Assembly (NCBI GenBank): GCA_035041965.1
Contig: JAPYMA010000710.1
Span: 124,001 to 188,000 of the forward strand
Length of the DNA stretch: 64,000 bases
Direction of reading: 5' to 3'
DNA from: Anisakis pegreffii
Taxonomy: Eukaryota > Nematoda > Chromadorea > Rhabditida > Anisakidae
Position numbers and translations under genes: made by a program. The notes under the pieces were generated by a model. It was not told where the DNA came from and ran no database searches. It saw nothing but the letters and a program-made list of their open reading frames with translations. This document shows, piece by piece, positions 39,901 to 52,291 of this stretch. Position 1 is the stretch's first letter, and the number at the start of each line of letters is the position of its first letter.

Positions 39901-42900
39901 ATAATTTGCTGCATGATGCTAATAATGGTCAGCAAATGAAAATGATATGCGCCCTTCATTTGCTCGCTAAATGAGGACGATGCTAAATCAGTAGACATAA
40001 GAAGTTGGTGCGATTTAGGAATACCATTTGAAGTGGTCACTTTGTGAATAATTATTCGATAAATGATTAAATCAACAGAAAATACTTTCGAAGTAGTCAC
40101 TTTATGGTTATGTTGTATTTGTGTTCGGCTAATAACACTTCTATTAACAACTGTTCCTCAATCTAAAGAGGCAAGCAACAGAGAATGATTACTGGCCATG
40201 TTATGATAGCAAATTTTATCTGTTTTGTGAGACAGGGAACGCACTGAACGAGGCACAAATGCACGCCTCAGAAGTGTTCGACTATCATAGCAGAAAGAGC
40301 ACAAGAGGAAACGTAAAGCCGAAAATTGGTGCTATATCCTGCGAAAATTGTGTGTTTTCCTGTGAAGCGATCGACCTTCTGTTATAACCGATATGTAGTC
40401 CATTTGTTAAGATAAGCATCCTTCGTTGCCCACAATCTATTCTCTGCTTAACATTAACGCCTTAAACCCGTTCATTCACTTGCTGTATTGTTAATGTAGT
40501 ACTTGTGGGTGCGTTAATCGCATTACTAGATTATCTATCTGTCTATCAATATGAACTATGTGAATGAATATGATACTTACATATATACTCACATAATGTA
40601 TGGATGATCGTTTTTTAAGGTGCTATAGCAAGATGTCAATAATCACATCGCTGCTACATTCGTTTCTCTTTTGTTCCCCAGATTCAACCAGCCGTCACCA
40701 TTACATATCTTCGCATATCCTCTTATATCACTTCTTTATCCTCCTCTAATATCATTACATCCACAGGAAGTTACAACCAACATTACACAATGCATATTCA
40801 GATCAACAACCTTTCGAATGATTCATTTCATTGTTCTCCTATTTACCGCTTGAAACTAATTTCACGGAAAAACTCAGCTGTTGTGACACTAAAATTTCAC
40901 GCAAACGAATCTGTCAGTGACAGTCAACTCTACGAAGATGGTGACTGAATTTTGAAAACAAAGATCAGTGCAGTTTCAGTATAACAATTGAACGATAAGC
41001 GATAATGAACAGGCTACTCAAGCTGCCAGCCTAAAATCCAGAACATCCGCATGCAATGTTCGAGCTTCGTTCGAACATCAATTATGACTGTAAAATCAAT
41101 CTATTATAAGCATTCAGTCAGAAAATTGCTTCCGTAAGAAACAATTTTCATCTGATCGCTGCAATAGTTGATTGAAATTTGAAAAGAACAAACAAGACAT
41201 TGAGCAAAATTTGCGCAATTTTGCTGTTCATTTCGAAGTTCATTTTGATGATGCATCTGAAAATAATCGTTTGTAGAATGTTCACTATATTTTCGAGTTT
41301 ATGAGCTCTCTAATCGATATACGCCAAATCATACCAGTAAGAGTGATTATGGTTATTATCGCCTGATGTCTTTGAAGGCTGTCGACTTGCTGTGACCTCA
41401 GTACTTTAAGTTCATGTTGAGGTTTATTCAGGTAGTCAGCGACTGGCGCTGAACCGAAACGCACTGTTACATCATCATCAATCAGAGTGCACTTAATCGT
41501 TCTTTGCTGAGCGATTCTTTTTTTGGATCCTTATCGCAGTTCCATTAGCTTAGATCGTCTATTATCGCACCGTTCGCATCAAACGTCTTTTCCTATCGAT
41601 TCTATACCATTGTAACATCGCTCGGCGATTAATTTCATCGAGAAATCATCCGTATCTCGTATTTTGCAAATTCATTTTTTGCATCTTTTCACTTCTCTTA
41701 ATCGGATTTTCTAATTTATACGTGCTGCGAAGTGACCTTTCAATGAGAAACCGAACAAATCAGTGCCGTAAATAACCATTGAACGCCTTGATGTGGTTCT
41801 TCAGTGCCGTCAAACTAAAGAAAACAAGTCTGATTCTATCGACTTGCTATCACACATTTCGTAAACTGCAAAAATCAAGCTTTCTTGCTTTACTGAAGCA
41901 AATGAATTCATCATTGAAAACATTCGAAAGTGTATAATTAAAGAGGGAATCGTGGACAATCGTAGTTTTCCTATAATGCTTATGTATGCAATCACATCTT
42001 CCTGTCTGCATTGCAGTGTTCCATTCTCGCTGCTGGATCCAGTATAATCTTTACAGCATCAAACAATGTGTCTCTTGTTTCCTGCAAACAGCTTTTTGAT
42101 GCATCAATATCACTTCACTCATCGGTGAGCAAAAATTACCGGCATATTACCGTTGCTTGCATAATTGAGTTGAGAATTCAAAGTGATGTGCATAAAAGTG
42201 GATTTCAATGAATTGTTAACCTGCATTGTTCAGTAAATTATAGACGTACAGTCAATGAAAAGCAGCGCAAATACAGTCAATCTAATGTGGTGAAATACAC
42301 GTGTTGTGATGGTTTTTATATTTTGGGTTCATAAATCCAAGGAGCTATTACTTTTTACACTCATTGGCTTTAAAGTGAACTCAGTTGTGTATTGCGTAAC
42401 GAAGTGCTTCAGTCGTCAATGATATGTTCCATTTGGGATCGAATCGCCCACTTCATTGATCATCATGATTATTGATGAGACTCAACAATACTACATGAAA
42501 ATACATTGCATAGTTTCTGGAAGAGCTTCCAAGACTGACAACGATTACGAATTCAGACCATGTGCTGTTTGTTTGCGACGAGGCAATTCTCTTTATTAGA
42601 GCATGATGTTTTTTCCTAATATAGTGGTCGTTTTTGAGCATAATGACATTTTCTCATTCGCCATATTTCAGAGTTGTGCTCTTGTTCATTAAATACATAA
42701 GAAAAGGTAGCAAAATGAATTCGATTCATATAACGACCATACACTGTTATATTACATTTAGAGTTACGTTTATGCTTCATTTATACACAATTGTTTCATT
42801 GATTCGGTTAAGTGACATTCGTCTAAATTAATTTAAGCGTTTTTCGATCGAAAGAAAGAAGCCAAATAAAATGCATCAGAGCAGGAAACTTTCCGTTTTT

Positions 42901-45900
42901 TCTCAGCTATTCACAAAGAATTTTGTATCCAATTACGTAGAGACTATTGCCATATGATGATGACTAATACCAATTCCTAGAGATTAATATATTGTGTGCA
43001 TATGGTCTTTGTTCATAGCTAAACTGATTTTATTAGAACAAATTCATTCAGCTGGATCAATGCGTGTCCCGATTTTGAGCGTTTCTTATATTTAACTGGA
43101 ATAGTTTGCGCTATGAAATAGTGGCAAAATTATCTACCCGAGCATTCACAGCTCCGTTCAGGTTTCAGATTTCACCTGATTACTTCATCGATCGCTACCG
43201 GTTTCTTATGGAGCAATTTTAAAATTGAAAAATTCCAAATCTGATATCACTGTACAAAGGAGTTCTTCATGAAGGATGAACGCTACATTCTGAAAGTTTG
43301 TCTTCGTTTCAAGCAGTTTTCGGAATATTCATCAATGTTATACACAATGATGAACATTGATAAGACCAATATGCGGGGTAATCAAACATTTTTTGAGCCA
43401 TTAAAATCTCATATTTAATGACAGGTGTTGTGGCGAACGTTGGCGTCAAAAAACTTCAGTCAGACTGCTTTCAACATTTTCGTTTTGCAGACATTTTCAC
43501 AGTTTATTGCATTCAGTGATTTTTTTAATCTCAAAATTTATTCGAAATATTCTCATAGACTAAAATATATCACTGATAACATAAATCACGAAAGCGGAAA
43601 TGGATCAATGCTATTCGCAGATTGTCGCATTTCATTGTTTATATAATATTTTAAATGCTCTTATGAAATGCTCAGAATTGATGAAGCCAATGAGAAACAG
43701 TGAAGTTATCATACGACAGCAATTCTTTACGTTCATCGTCCACCTTTCCGTTGTCTATCAAATCTTCTTCACTGTTTCGAAATCGTCAACCGATTACTTC
43801 GATGTAGCATTTCATCGATTTCGGACTTCTTGCAATCTGTCTTCAACTGCACATTTTGTATTTGCTCACTGATTATACACATCAATTTGAGCCAATTGCT
43901 CGCTAATAATGGATCAAATAATTTCTGACACCTGTTGAACATTGTGCCCCTTGGCTGGATTAGAAATTGTCATCGTTTTCACGATAACAATAGCAACATT
44001 CATCGTAATTTTCAGTGAACAGTGAGCATGAAACACATGAAAGTCTCTTTCGTGATCACTAGCTGTGACTTTAGCATGGTGTTATGTGCCTTTTACATAA
44101 AATCAGCTCTAATCCGCACTGCATATGAGCTGATAATAAATAATATGATCCATTCAAGTGATAGCAAAAGAAAAACAGCGTTCACTTCATACTTCATAAT
44201 TCAAGAGGCTTTCGCGTAACCTCAAATATTTTGATGAAAGTAATCAAATCTCCTGTCGACTTCTCCAACGCAGCGAAGTGTTTAAAAGAGTTGTAAGCTA
44301 TTTTAAGTTCAGCAATCAGCAGCACATATCAATAAACAAATAGTGTACACAAACTCTATGGTGTTATTTGTATAATACCTCAGGGCAATGTTGTAAAACT
44401 GCTCGATTGTTTTACGATATATTTTGCTGTTATTGTTACTCGTGTTATTATTGTTCTATTCTCTTTTAATTGATAATCTTAGCAATTGCTTCGTCTATTA
44501 GCATTATTTCACTTCCTTGAACATGTTCTTCGCAAATAGCACTTCTCATCCGAACGCTTTTATAAAAATGTTGTTGTCGAACCGTAAATTTACTTTAGCC
44601 ATCAAACTTTTAACATGTGAATAGTCATGACGACATAATCGCTACTGTATTCTACTATAGCAGAAAATTTGATTTCTCATTTCATTTCAAATTAAAATGT
44701 ATCGTTCTTTATCTCATCTCTTCAAAGAAAGTGTTTTGAACGAATTACTGCAAAACCGTACATTAACTACACTTCGAACATCTATATAAATCCAACAGGA
44801 TTCAGCGAATAAGGTTTCCAATGTGAATTTTGAATCATCCATTAATGAAAGCTGATGTCGTTAATTTAGTTCAAATCAAATGCGTTTCTGATATCGTTTA
44901 TCAGAAATTGAGTCAATAGGTGTTCTGAACGTTACGAAATGCATCGTAAGACAGCCAAGCAGCAATGCCCATTGAAAACACAATTGCCGATCGGGAGAAT
45001 GAAAAAACCCAATCAATCAAATCTCAATCAACTTCATTTCGTTTAATTCCATTAGTTCTTCCAATCAGAAAAAAATCGCTTCTGTCCATTAATATCATAC
45101 TACGCACAACGTTACGTTCTGTATTTTACTCATTGTTTGACTGCAAATCCAATCCATTTTCGAGTAAGTTTATCACAGTGCCTCTTTCATCATCATCAAA
45201 GTGCCTCCAAAAAATTTTTTTGCAAAATCGTTTTATAGAGTGTTCGAGTGGTTTTGCATGGTCAAGATTACTTACTTCATAATCATCGATGTCCTCAACC
45301 GAACAGATTTTTCACCGATTCAATCATTGATTTTATTAGTATTGCTGTATTTCTTGGTCACATGCAAATGTTTATTTTTTCACAGCTTAAAATTTGAAAC
45401 TCGTCAAGCAACTCGTTTCATCAATTTATATCGACAGGGAAACCAATATAAGATATGCTATCTATCAATAAGAATCTGAAGTTTTTACAGGTCGCCTTCT
45501 GAGGATTCCTAACATTTCTCATGAAATTTACGAAATCTCCTCATCAGGTTTTTCATACTTCAAATCGTTACTGTTCATCTCATGCTGACTGTGAAACGAT
45601 ATCTCGTAGAGGACGTGATTCAGAACGGAAAAAATTTCACTTGTCTATTGTAAAGTGTTTTCATTAGTCGAGAAATGATTGAGTAACGACCCCCAAAATA
45701 TAAGCTTTCTGAGTATTTCTGATGATTGTCGCAACACTCGGCTTATTGTTTTATAGCATCAGTCGTATGTATCCGTGCTGTTGTGCATAATACGCTGAAT
45801 CATTGATGCCACAAAAGATTTCTCTTATCAATCTGACATCAATACGACGAGCAGTGATCTGTTGGTGTGCCAAAATACAAGATTCAATAATCGAACGCAA

Positions 45901-46160
45901 CTTCCGAATTTCGTTATATGTTATGTCTTATCTCTTGCAACACTCAACGTGTGGTGTTTCTCAATCATTTCTCGACAACTCGAGCGTATTGACAACGTTG
46001 TAATGTGCAGTTACGGTTTATTATTAACTTGATTGATAGGCGTTATTCACATCTATCGTTGACAGTATCCACGTTAACATTCAACGTCATGAGGTGATGT
46101 CGCACTGAGATTGGCATAGCGATCGTATCGTGTTTTGAATGCATGATTCAGAAATTTTGA
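36946..46160. other. 9.2-kb divergent noncoding region
   Basis: Lies between the minus-strand LIM gene and the plus-strand integrin-like gene and must hold both promoters. The open frames inside it (for example 38674-38865, 43425-43872, 44965-45479 on plus; 41810-41995 on minus) have no recognisable motif and no matching splice sites. Two small inverted repeats occur near 38,174-38,191 and 38,217-38,235. I see no RNA gene. Confidence 0.5.
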
Positions 46161-46180
46161 ACACTTTACAGGATACCAGG
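46161..46180 (+). promoter_or_regulatory. Probable trans-splice acceptor of the integrin-like gene
   Basis: ACACTTTACAG ends at 46171, nine bases before the start ATG. This is the spacing typical of spliced-leader addition in nematodes. Confidence 0.45.
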
Positions 46181-49100
46181 ATGGCGTTTCTGCGACTGCT
46201 AACGTTGACGTTAACAATTGTGACGATGTGTGGTGAGTGAAATTTGATACGCTTCGTGTTTCACTGATACTGTGACGTTCGCATGAAATGCAACGTCGTT
46301 GAACAGCAACTGCCGATAATATGCGAACACTGTTTATCGCAAACATTCGAGACAGAAAGTATCACTCAAATGAGATATTGTGCTTTGCCCAGAGCACAGA
46401 AAATTATTGTTATTTTTTATATTCACTTATCTGTGAAAAAAAACGCTTATGGAAAGATTTTTTTGAAGCGAATTTCATCACTAACCTCACACCGATTAGT
46501 TCTTCAAACTTGAATTAGTTGAGATAAGTGAGTAAATAAGCACTGAGATGAATAACTTGTCATTCATTTCTGATTCAGACGGTACGTAGCAGTTGCTCTG
46601 GAACTTGTGAATGTTTTGTATGGCAGTCTGTGATTTATTGCATTTACTTGACATGAGTGAACTGCAACGCTCATTGCCAATCGATTTGCTGAGTGCATTC
46701 ATGTACAGTCACGAAAACTGAGCCCCATTTGACGTTCATATGTTATTATTTGGATTCAGTTATCGCTTTTCGAGGGGTGGGGATGCATGGTATTGCGCTA
46801 AACCAGAAACGTTAAGCAAATGAGAGTTTGATCCGCAGTTTTGATGAGAAGATTTATTAATATGCTTTAAAAACTACATCGAGTTAAGGTTTATACAAAA
46901 GAGTGTGATTAAGTGCAAAATTGAGTTTTGTTCGGTTCAAGATTAACGCAATGATCAGGCATCGAAATACATTTCAGTGTTTGCGATCGATATTCAGAAA
47001 TTATGCCGGAGTGATCACGCAAACAAGAGTTGTGGACAATGTATAAAACAGCACACTGAATGCGCATGGTGTCTTGATCCGGTATTATATTCGTTCACCG
47101 TTTATTTCATTTTTTATTAGTAATCAAAATTAGTTACAAACTGATTTCATAATTCGGAAATCAGCTGTAAATTTTGTACGTTCTTTGCGGGAACGAAAAA
47201 ATGTTTCACAACTAATAAGTTGTCTTAATCGAAAAGGATCATGGTTCGTCATTATTTTCAGCATTCAACCAGTCCATTCCGATGTGATTACGTTAAAGCG
47301 TTCGATGGTAAATGCAACGCAAATTTGATTTATTCACCGAAAACTGAGGTTAAAATCGCACCACAAAATGTAAGTATTTGCAATAAAAGCTGATCAAATC
47401 GTTGAACGTTCACGATGTGAATGACTCCATATGGATGCAGACATAGGTGGTGACTTCGAATGGAAACGAGCTAGAGCTCTGAAGACCATAGCTTGAAAGA
47501 CGTTGAATGATATTCTAGTGATCCCGACTGCAATCCTCTGATGCGATCTGTATTTTCTTATGAAAAGTACGCAAGGGGGAAGGTGACAGAGTTGCGTTCA
47601 ACACTAACAATTGTTAGCTGTTCGTAATTTCTTTGTAGCTTCTAATTTCAGAATTTGCCGCTGAGAAGTAGACATGCCGATGGATCAACGATAATTCAAT
47701 TAGAACCACAACAAGTGATTTTGCGAATGAAACCCGGTGAGTAGTCATTCAGACACACAACTCTTGTAGAATTGACATGGATCATTTTTGAATTTCGATT
47801 GATTTATTTTAGTGGATTGGTAAGCAATGGAACAGTTCTTGAGCATGTTTCAGGTGACATTGTCGAAGTACCATTCAAGTATCTGCATCGATCAAGTTCC
47901 AATCAAAAAGACTTCGTTGTTCAAACAAGTGAATTTCGATCACTCGGCATTGGCATAGAATTTTCTGTGCACTGTCACGGGTTTGTTTTGTTGACTCGTT
48001 GATGGTCTCATCCGAGCCAGTTGATATAGATTGTTGTTCGTTAACGAACACTACCCTTGAGACGAACATGCATCAAGCTGAAGCATTGCTCTTCACTTAT
48101 TTTGAAATGAGGAATGAGAGGAGTTTGAGCAAAAATTTCTGCGAGCAAAACGCGAGAATTTTCGCAAGCATTTTTGCAGGACTCATACTCGCACCTTTGC
48201 TCACTTGCTTGAGTGTCCTTTATCGTTGCTATTGCTGCTGTCAAATTTTACTTCGAGTATAAACGTGTTTAGTACGATACCTACTTTCGCAGTCAATAAT
48301 GATTAACACTGTAATTTATGGCAACCCAAATTGCACAGTTGGAGTTGCAGCATAAATTAGAAAAATTATACGGAGAGGTGAACAGCGATATTATTCAGAG
48401 CAGTAATTAACTGCTGAAAAATAACGACCGTTGCAGACATCGAGTGCAAGGCAGACAATGCGCGAACGTAAGAGATGGAGAAGTGATTGAGTTTTTTGCG
48501 AAGGTATCGTTGAATGAGTGCAAAGCATCGGGTGATGTGGCTATATCAATTGGTGCTTACGGTTATCATACTGTATCCGCAATGTTCATCACGCCGCTTT
48601 GTGGATGCGATTGCGAAAAGCTTCAAAATCAAGTGAGTAATTTGATTGAATTCACACTTCTTACGGAATTGATGCATCAGACACGAGCGTCTATGAAGTC
48701 ATTGCCCTTTCTGAAGCAATTGAACAAAATAATATTCGTATTGTGAGCCATCCCCATCACTTCAGGAGAAACGTTCTCCTCTGTGCTATGGTTTCGGTGA
48801 TTTGGTATGTGGTGTATGTGAATGTCAACCTGGTAAAGGAGGTGGTAACTGCGAGTGCGACCTGAAACAGTATGGTGCTAGAAGTCCTGCCGAACTTGAC
48901 GATCGATGCCGTAGGTTCGGCTTTTTCAATCAATCTTTCATTTCACCATTCAAATTAATTCCACTTCATTCATGCTACTACTGGAAAGAGACATGAATCG
49001 CCAACTGGAATGATCATATCCTCATCTGCTATCAAAATTTTCACCACAGAATCAAATACAGTATACTATTCTAATTGTGCTATATCATTAGCGGTATTTA

Positions 49101-51274
49101 ATCATATTTTCATTGTGACTCACTTTTTATTGTTTGTTGATTGGATCTTTCGTGTTCTTAGTGGGCCGAATGAGCCGATATGCAGCGGGAACGGCCGATG
49201 TCGATGCGGACAATGTCAATGTAGTTCTGAGTCGGTTCGTTCATTCCCTCTTCGCTTTCTGATGAAACTTTTATCGGGGATGGTGCGAAGAGAGTTGTTG
49301 CATTCGTCTGATAATATTGCGTTCAGCAATACATCTGGAGCGAATCTCAGCAGTCACTCGTATTTTTCACAGTGCGATTGTTCAGCAAAAAGTGTTCAGA
49401 ATGATAGTACTACGTTAAAAAACTGACCAGTCGTACTTTCTGTGAAGTAAATTGACGTTAATTGAAGATAACTGGTCAATACTGTGAATGCGAAGGGTTG
49501 TCGTGTCCCACTGTTGACGGTCAGTTGTGTGGAGGGCAAGGCGAATGTCAATGTGGGAAGTGCTTATGCGAAGAGGGATTCACTGGCGACGATTGTTCAT
49601 GCAGTCTTGATACGTCACGTTGCATGGAAGGCGATGTGCGTCTTTTCTATTGTAGAATTCAAATCGAGTGCATTTTAGATCTCACACTCTATGATCACTG
49701 ATAACATATGTGTAAATATTGTAAATAATGCGGTTTGCGGTGTACTTCAGAAATTTTTCTTTCACTTACAACAGTTTAAAAATATAGTTAGTTCATGCAA
49801 CTTTTCGCGTTACGATCACGTTCTTCTGTCTCTTGGCGGTTGAGTATGCAATTCCTAGCGAGACAAATTCAAATGTATGGCAGCTGATCTGTCGATATGA
49901 AAAGATTCCTCAAATGATTGAAAATGTAACTATCAGAGAACAGTAATGTAAGTTGTAAGAACTTGAGATATGAAACATAAAAACATTACTGTTGTTTAAG
50001 TCGATGTGTAGTAACAACGGGGTTTGTCAATGTGGTAAATGTGTTTGTAACGATGGATACACGGGATTGACATGCGGCATTTCAACGGTGAATGAAATGG
50101 ACGATGAAATAGCAGAGGATTTGGACCAAGAAGAGCACGTGGTTGACAGTGAAAAAAGTAAAGATTCATTGGAGCGACAACTGGAAGAAGTTGAAGAGTC
50201 ATTAGTAGACGAGCAAGAACGTGACGAACCGGTCAATGAGAAGGGCGAAGTTGATCACTCTGAAATGGAGCCGTCCGCTGATCTTGAAGAAGGTATGATG
50301 ATGGCCAAATTTTTCCTTGCTATCTTTCCATGTTAAAATTTTTGACGCACTCGTTTCAATAACTGCAGTCGAACAATTGATTTCGGGTTCGAAAATTGAA
50401 TCGCTTCAACTCTTGCTGAACGTTCCAGTCTGGAAACATAGATACGCATCGTTTTAATTGTTCAGATGGTAATAAAAGATGCGCTAAACTGAACAATCAG
50501 GGTTTTGATGGTTTATTTCGTCGCTACCAGAATTTGTCCTATCCTCTTCCATACGTATATCGTCTGTGAGAAACTTGCCTTTTCATTTTTCATAATTAAC
50601 AGACAATTGAGTTTAGGCATAAGTTTAAATTCACGATCAGACTTGTGCTCACACTTAGGATATATTCTGGGTTCAGGCTAAGGCTTCACCGACATTAGGC
50701 CGAAGCATATTGAGTTTAGTTTGAGACTTATACCGGACTTAGGTTGAGGCTCACCCGGGATTGAGCTGAAACCTATCCGTGGTTATGCCGAGGCTTATCT
50801 TGGGATTAGGTGTCCGTCTACCCAGTATACTGAACTACCATTTACTTTCCTGAATGGACTCTATGTAAGGAAAATTTTCAGCAGTGTCTGCATCAAAAAC
50901 TGCTATAATTAGGATTTTTCATTCATTGTTAAAGTCGTTTTCTATCAAGCTCTTTTATATGCTTCTGTTAGACATAAAAGTACCGGCATCAAAACGTCTT
51001 GCACCTGAGCGATCAAGAGAAATGTTTCGACAGCGGTTTGTGCCGATTATAATCGTTGAAGCGATTTTCTAAATGCTATGGATTCTTTGACTGTCTTACA
51101 GAAGGCGAACCATTGTCACCGGTTGAAGATGAAATCGCGGATGTACCAGAAGTGGCTCCTCAGGAGAGTGCGGTGGAAGAGGCTCCACAACAAGTGAGCG
51201 GTGCGAATGGTGGATTGCGACTTTTATTTCCGCTTATTGGTTGTTTGTTCGTCATATTCGAAGTGCTTATTTGA
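46181..51274 (+). CDS. Integrin-beta-like surface protein lacking the I-like domain
   Basis: Eleven exons in continuous phase: 46181-46232, 46978-47081, 47262-47369, 47652-47736, 47854-47980, 48437-48632, 48766-48914, 49162-49234, 49468-49635, 50001-50292, 51102-51274; 508 residues. Residues 1-18 are a signal peptide (MAFLRLLTLTLTIVTMC). A PSI domain follows (C27, C36, C39, C46, C49, C60, C70; GQCIKQHTECAWCLDP), then the two halves of the hybrid domain joined at KPGDIVEV (residues 114-121), exactly where true beta subunits carry the metal-binding I-like domain. Next come cysteine-rich I-EGF repeats (SGNGRCRCGQCQC, GGQGECQCGKCLC, SNNGVCQCGKCVC), a Glu/Asp-rich linker (about 383-484) and a hydrophobic end at 490-508 with no cytoplasmic tail, preceded by GANGG: a GPI-anchor signal or a tail-less membrane anchor. 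It cannot bind ligand or talin as an ordinary integrin does. The weak acceptor at 49467 is the least sure junction. Confidence 0.92.
50672..50811 (+). repeat. Degenerate 22-bp minisatellite in integrin-like intron 10
   Basis: About six diverged head-to-tail copies with approximate consensus TTAGGCTGAGGCTTATCCGG plus two bases; earlier bases from about 50,610 may hold further decayed copies. The unit starts with TTAGGC, the nematode telomere hexamer, though this may be coincidence. Confidence 0.65.
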
Positions 51275-51960
51275 TGCAGTCTTCTAGTCTTATCCATTAT
51301 GTTTCTTTCAGTAGTGGTTACTTAACGTTCATCTCACGAATGATTCACACTTTTTGAGCATTCATCACATGCAAATCGTTTGCCGCACTCTAAATAACCA
51401 ACAAAATTGACGTTTTCGAATGAAAGTGTATACGAAATGCCAATTCATGAACGGGTATGATCACGCAATTGCGTTAGGTAACCATTCAAGCAACTTATTC
51501 ATTCGCTTCATTTGTAACGATTCGATTATTGCCTTTGTTGGTCAATCGAACATTACAAATACATGCGAAGCCATAAGCTTATGGGAATAGTGTACATTCA
51601 CTTTCTTCAATCGAGTTCCCAGTTTCAAAGTCTTTCTGATGCGCTAGTGATCAGGAAGAACGATCGTGTCACTGGGCACAGTTACATAACCTTGATCATT
51701 CACGTGAACTGTTCTGAAATTGATTTACTCATTGTTGTGCTTGGCGAAGAGATTTGCATTCGACAACACTTCGCCTAACACGAACTTATAAAAATATTTG
51801 CTTTTCGGTATGTAACAACGAAGATGACAAATAGCATCAAATATCTATCGAACTTACATGAACATGACTAATTTGATTTATTTGAGAGCGTTTAACTCAT
51901 GTATCTGTCGGGAATATCATTGAAGAACGCTCGAGACTTTTTAGTTTTCTACTTTCAGTG

Positions 51961-51979
51961 CGTTCCGTTCCGTTCCGTT
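51961..51979. repeat. CGTTC pentamer array
   Basis: Nearly four tandem units of CGTTC, the complement-strand form of the GGAAC pentamer that also occurs at 16,430-16,560. Confidence 0.7.
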
Positions 51980-52126
51980 TATACTACGTTTCTCATGTGT
52001 GCCTTCTTTGATATAACATTTCTTTTTCGATATTTTCGTTTTGTTCTCATTTTGCAGATTATTTTTGTATAAAAATTATAAAAACCTTATTTTGATGAAT
52101 CATTATAACAGATTTTTCATCTCATT

Positions 52127-52132
52127 TTTATT
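52127..52132 (-). terminator. Likely polyadenylation signal of the aminotransferase gene
   Basis: AATAAA on the minus strand, about 160 bases past the aminotransferase stop codon. Confidence 0.4.
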
Positions 52133-52291
52133 ACTTTAAGTACGACATAAGAATTGATTTTTGTGAAGTGTTTTTATATCGTGATGGTAATATCTTTCAA
52201 AAACATCCATTCGCTTGAAAGGAATATGCCACCAAAAATATTCGAACAGATAACAGAAAATTGCTTCGAACAAGAATTTTTGTTTTTGAAA

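Larger units (their letters stand above)
51275..52291. other. Convergent intergenic between integrin-like and aminotransferase genes
   Basis: Holds the 3' ends of both genes. A short CGTTC array lies at 51,961-51,979. The frames at 51563-51778 and 52154-52360 have no support. Confidence 0.5.

Noticed and set aside
46074..46346. 90-codon minus-strand frame over the integrin-like signal-peptide exon
   Set aside because: It is the antisense shadow of the exon at 46181-46232 and surrounding intron; no motif and no splice partners.
49371..49424. Possible small exon (CDCSAKSVQNDSTT) between the first two I-EGF exons
   Set aside because: No donor leads into the 49468 exon in frame, and it would add two unpaired cysteines. 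The direct join of 49234 to 49468 is phase 0. Not fully excluded.
50881..51072. Extra exon in the integrin-like gene after a TTTTCAG acceptor
   Set aside because: No donor keeps the phase, and the exons ending at 50292 and starting at 51102 join directly in phase 1.
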